A DNA stretch of 55,814 bases from an uncultured Eubacterium sp. Lineage in GTDB: Bacteria; Bacillota; Clostridia; Lachnospirales; Lachnospiraceae. The stretch is from positions 1 through 55,814 of the forward strand of contig CANRTU010000030.1 of NCBI GenBank assembly GCA_947642745.1. Reading direction: 5' to 3'. The translations under genes and the position numbers were made by a program. The stretch's first letter is position 1. Each line of letters starts with the position of its first letter. The notes under the pieces are model-generated. The model had not been told where the DNA came from and ran no database searches. It saw only the letters and a list, made by a program, of their open reading frames with translations. Shown here piece after piece: positions 54,527 to 55,814 of the stretch.

Positions 54527-54796
54527 TTCTTTATATAGCTTTATATCCCGCCAAAACCGCATAAATACAGGAATTTGAACAATTTTTATTATTATATAAT
54601 TCTTTATACGTCTTTATAGTTTTATAGCAAATTGGTACTCAACTGGTACTCGGAATTTTTACAAATAAAAGCCTTAATACAGTTTTTTGTATCGAATAAA
54701 GTTTTTCTTGATTCCACATCAGGATTACATCAAATTTTAGAAAAGAGCGTTGCGTAATTTTTTTGTTGACCGAAAACAAAATCAACTATACAATAT
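54527..54796. other. AT-rich junction-like stretch
   Basis: No gene. Contains ccgccaaaaccgcataaata (54548-54567; 18 of 20 with 884-903), the direct repeat TGGTACTC-aac-TGGTACTC (about 54632-54650) and a promoter TTGACC-17-TACAAT ending just before 54797. Looks like the border of an old integrated element. Confidence 0.45.
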
Positions 54797-54976
54797 ATGT
54801 ATAATTTTTTATCAGGGGGAATAAACGCCCCATATCAGAAATACATCGACAACGAGTGTTTCTGCACGATAGAACAGAAATATTCCACTCCGGACGGCGA
54901 GACAAGAATAAGCATAAAAACGCTTGTGTATCAGAAGGGCGTGGATTATATAAGGAAAATTTTAGAGACGGCATAG
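54797..54976 (+). pseudogene. C-terminal remnant of a phage antirepressor (KilAC-like)
   Basis: 59 codons: NAPYQKYIDNECFCTIEQ, YSTPDGETRISIKTLVYQKGVDYIRKILE. This is the usual end of phage antirepressors with a KilAC/ANT domain; the Bro/Ant N-terminus is missing. The ATG lies only three bases after a -10-like TACAAT and has no ribosome site, so it is probably not translated from there. A leftover from a prophage or element. Confidence 0.6.
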
Positions 54977-54989
54977 CTCGTCTCTTTTT
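54964..54989 (+). terminator. Terminator after the antirepressor remnant
   Basis: AGAGACG (54964-54970) pairs with CGTCTCT (54979-54985), followed by TTTT; its left arm lies in the last codons. Confidence 0.75.
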
Positions 54990-55072
54990 ATTTCATGAAT
55001 AATCGAATGACAGGGAATCCATAATGTGTTAAAATCTTTCCATACCACATAAAAATAAAAAAGGAGAAAAAC

Positions 55073-55627
55073 ATGAGTCTGGTTTTGGGATATACAGACA
55101 AAGAAAGTGCAATTATAATGAGTGACGGGAGGGCAAGAGGGGAATGTTTTATATCCGAGAACTATAACAAAACAAGGAAGATAGGTGAAAATATCATACT
55201 TGGATTTGTCGGCGGGAAGGAACCAGCGGAATATTTTCTTGAATGCGTACATCAATCGTTTAATGGAAGTGAAGAAAACTGTTTTGCAGAGGATTTTCTG
55301 GAAGTTGTAGAGTATGGAATGGAAAGAGCTTTGAAAAACAGAGGTTTTGACGCAACATTCTTGATTATGGGAAGAAAAACAGACAGAAGCATTATTATGT
55401 CCGTGGCCGGAAAAGGAATCAGGGGAGGATTTGCAAGCAGAGAAATAAGGGAGCCGAGAATGCAGCATATAGGCGGGTGCATTTCGCATGAAGCAATAGG
55501 GAGCGTTTACTCTGAAAATATGCGAAATGCGGATATGCCTATTATTGAACGCATGAGAAAAACAATAAGGGATGTTTCAGTTCTGGACAGTTCTATCAAT
55601 AGTACGATGTTTCTCCGTACAATCTGA
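55073..55627 (+). CDS. HslV/proteasome-like Ntn-hydrolase homologue
   Basis: 184 residues, AAGGAG six bases before ATG and a plausible promoter (ATGACA-17-TAAAAT). If Met1 is removed, the sequence SLVLGYTDKESAIIMSDGRARG lines up with the start of HslV and proteasome beta subunits (TTIVSV...VVIAGDGQAT): Ser at the place of Thr1, D at 17, R at 19. Next come NKTRKI (lysine near position 33) and ENIILGFVGGKEPAEYF, like VIAGFAGGTADAF in HslV. No HslU or other ATPase partner is visible. The C-terminal third (GFASREIREPRMQHIGG) is less clear. I infer an Ntn fold; protease activity is uncertain because Ser replaces Thr. Context is phage remnant DNA. Confidence 0.6.
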   Translation: MSLVLGYTDKESAIIMSDGRARGECFISENYNKTRKIGENIILGFVGGKEPAEYFLECVHQSFNGSEENCFAEDFLEVVEYGMERALKNRGFDATFLIMGRKTDRSIIMSVAGKGIRGGFASREIREPRMQHIGGCISHEAIGSVYSENMRNADMPIIERMRKTIRDVSVLDSSINSTMFLRTI

Positions 55628-55814
55628 CACAGGCTTCCTGTCAAACGGCTTAGAAATTTGTCAATAGAAAATTCTTTCCTGTCCATATTGCTGCATTCAT
55701 AAACTGTTTTGGATTCTGGAAGTCATGTCTAGTACTGCATCCGGTTAGTTTTTAAAGTATAACCGGATACAGTCTTGCCAGTTTGATTCTTGCATCCTGT
55801 GTTTTAAACTGCCA
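55628..55814. other. 3' end of window, hairpin only
   Basis: No gene. ACTGCATCCGGTTA (55734-55747) faces TAACCGGATACAGT (55760-55773), a near-perfect inverted repeat without a clear T run; could be a weak terminator or an element end. Confidence 0.5.

Overview
This window looks like a Lachnospiraceae-type (Clostridia) chromosome. Reasons: a meso-DAP-type MurE, the classic Firmicutes run priA-def-fmt-Zn peptidase-rsmB-rlmN-stp-prkC-rsgA, a pyrBI pair, a GH3 beta-glucosidase with inverted domain order, AGGAGG ribosome sites and moderate G+C. The genus is not determinable by eye, and no rRNA or tRNA gene was seen.

Layout. 1-866: 5' part of a large serine recombinase running off the left edge. 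867-4717: a gene-poor, repeat-rich stretch with one putative membrane zincin (DUF3267-like) and a hypothetical ORF carrying a G8 tract. 4718-10026: a response regulator/sensor kinase pair followed by an ABC exporter; its permease-peptidase gene is broken by one in-frame TAA. 10027-11309: repeats and a possible regulatory region. 11310-23089: a surface-polysaccharide cluster with an XRE regulator, a three-domain fusion (initiating phosphoglycosyl transferase + SDR epimerase + GT2), a second SDR, GT32, Wzy-like polymerase, GT4, two GT2, Wzx flippase and a second GT4. 23325-24221: secreted Ig-like protein. 24489-26633: a decayed lipoprotein/ABC exporter locus. 26765-30745: glycogen phosphorylase and 4-alpha-glucanotransferase. 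30971-32886 (minus): pyrI, pyrB and a membrane protein. 33003-34463: murE. 34570-45446: the long housekeeping operon. 45494-47326 (minus): a TetR-controlled membrane-protein block sitting where rpe usually lies, before thiN (47833). 48550-51631: GH3 beta-glucosidase and a Uma2-like protein. 51632-55814: repeats, decayed genes, a phage antirepressor tail and an HslV/proteasome-like small protein.

Three intergenic repeat families run through the accessory parts. R1 is a 109-220 bp MITE-like element with inverted ends around AGAGCGTGTTTGAAAAAT. R2 is a ~120 bp structured element ending in a terminator hairpin, with six copies. R3 is a pair of diverged palindromic elements sharing a hairpin core with compensatory changes. 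These structured repeats, the tri-domain fusion and the HslV-like orphan are the most unusual items.

Functionally, the polysaccharide cluster encodes initiation, sugar modification, chain extension, flipping and polymerisation. No chain-length regulator or tyrosine kinase is visible. GlgP and MalQ would act together on storage glucan; Stp/PrkC form the phosphatase/PASTA-kinase pair of the cell-envelope signalling operon.
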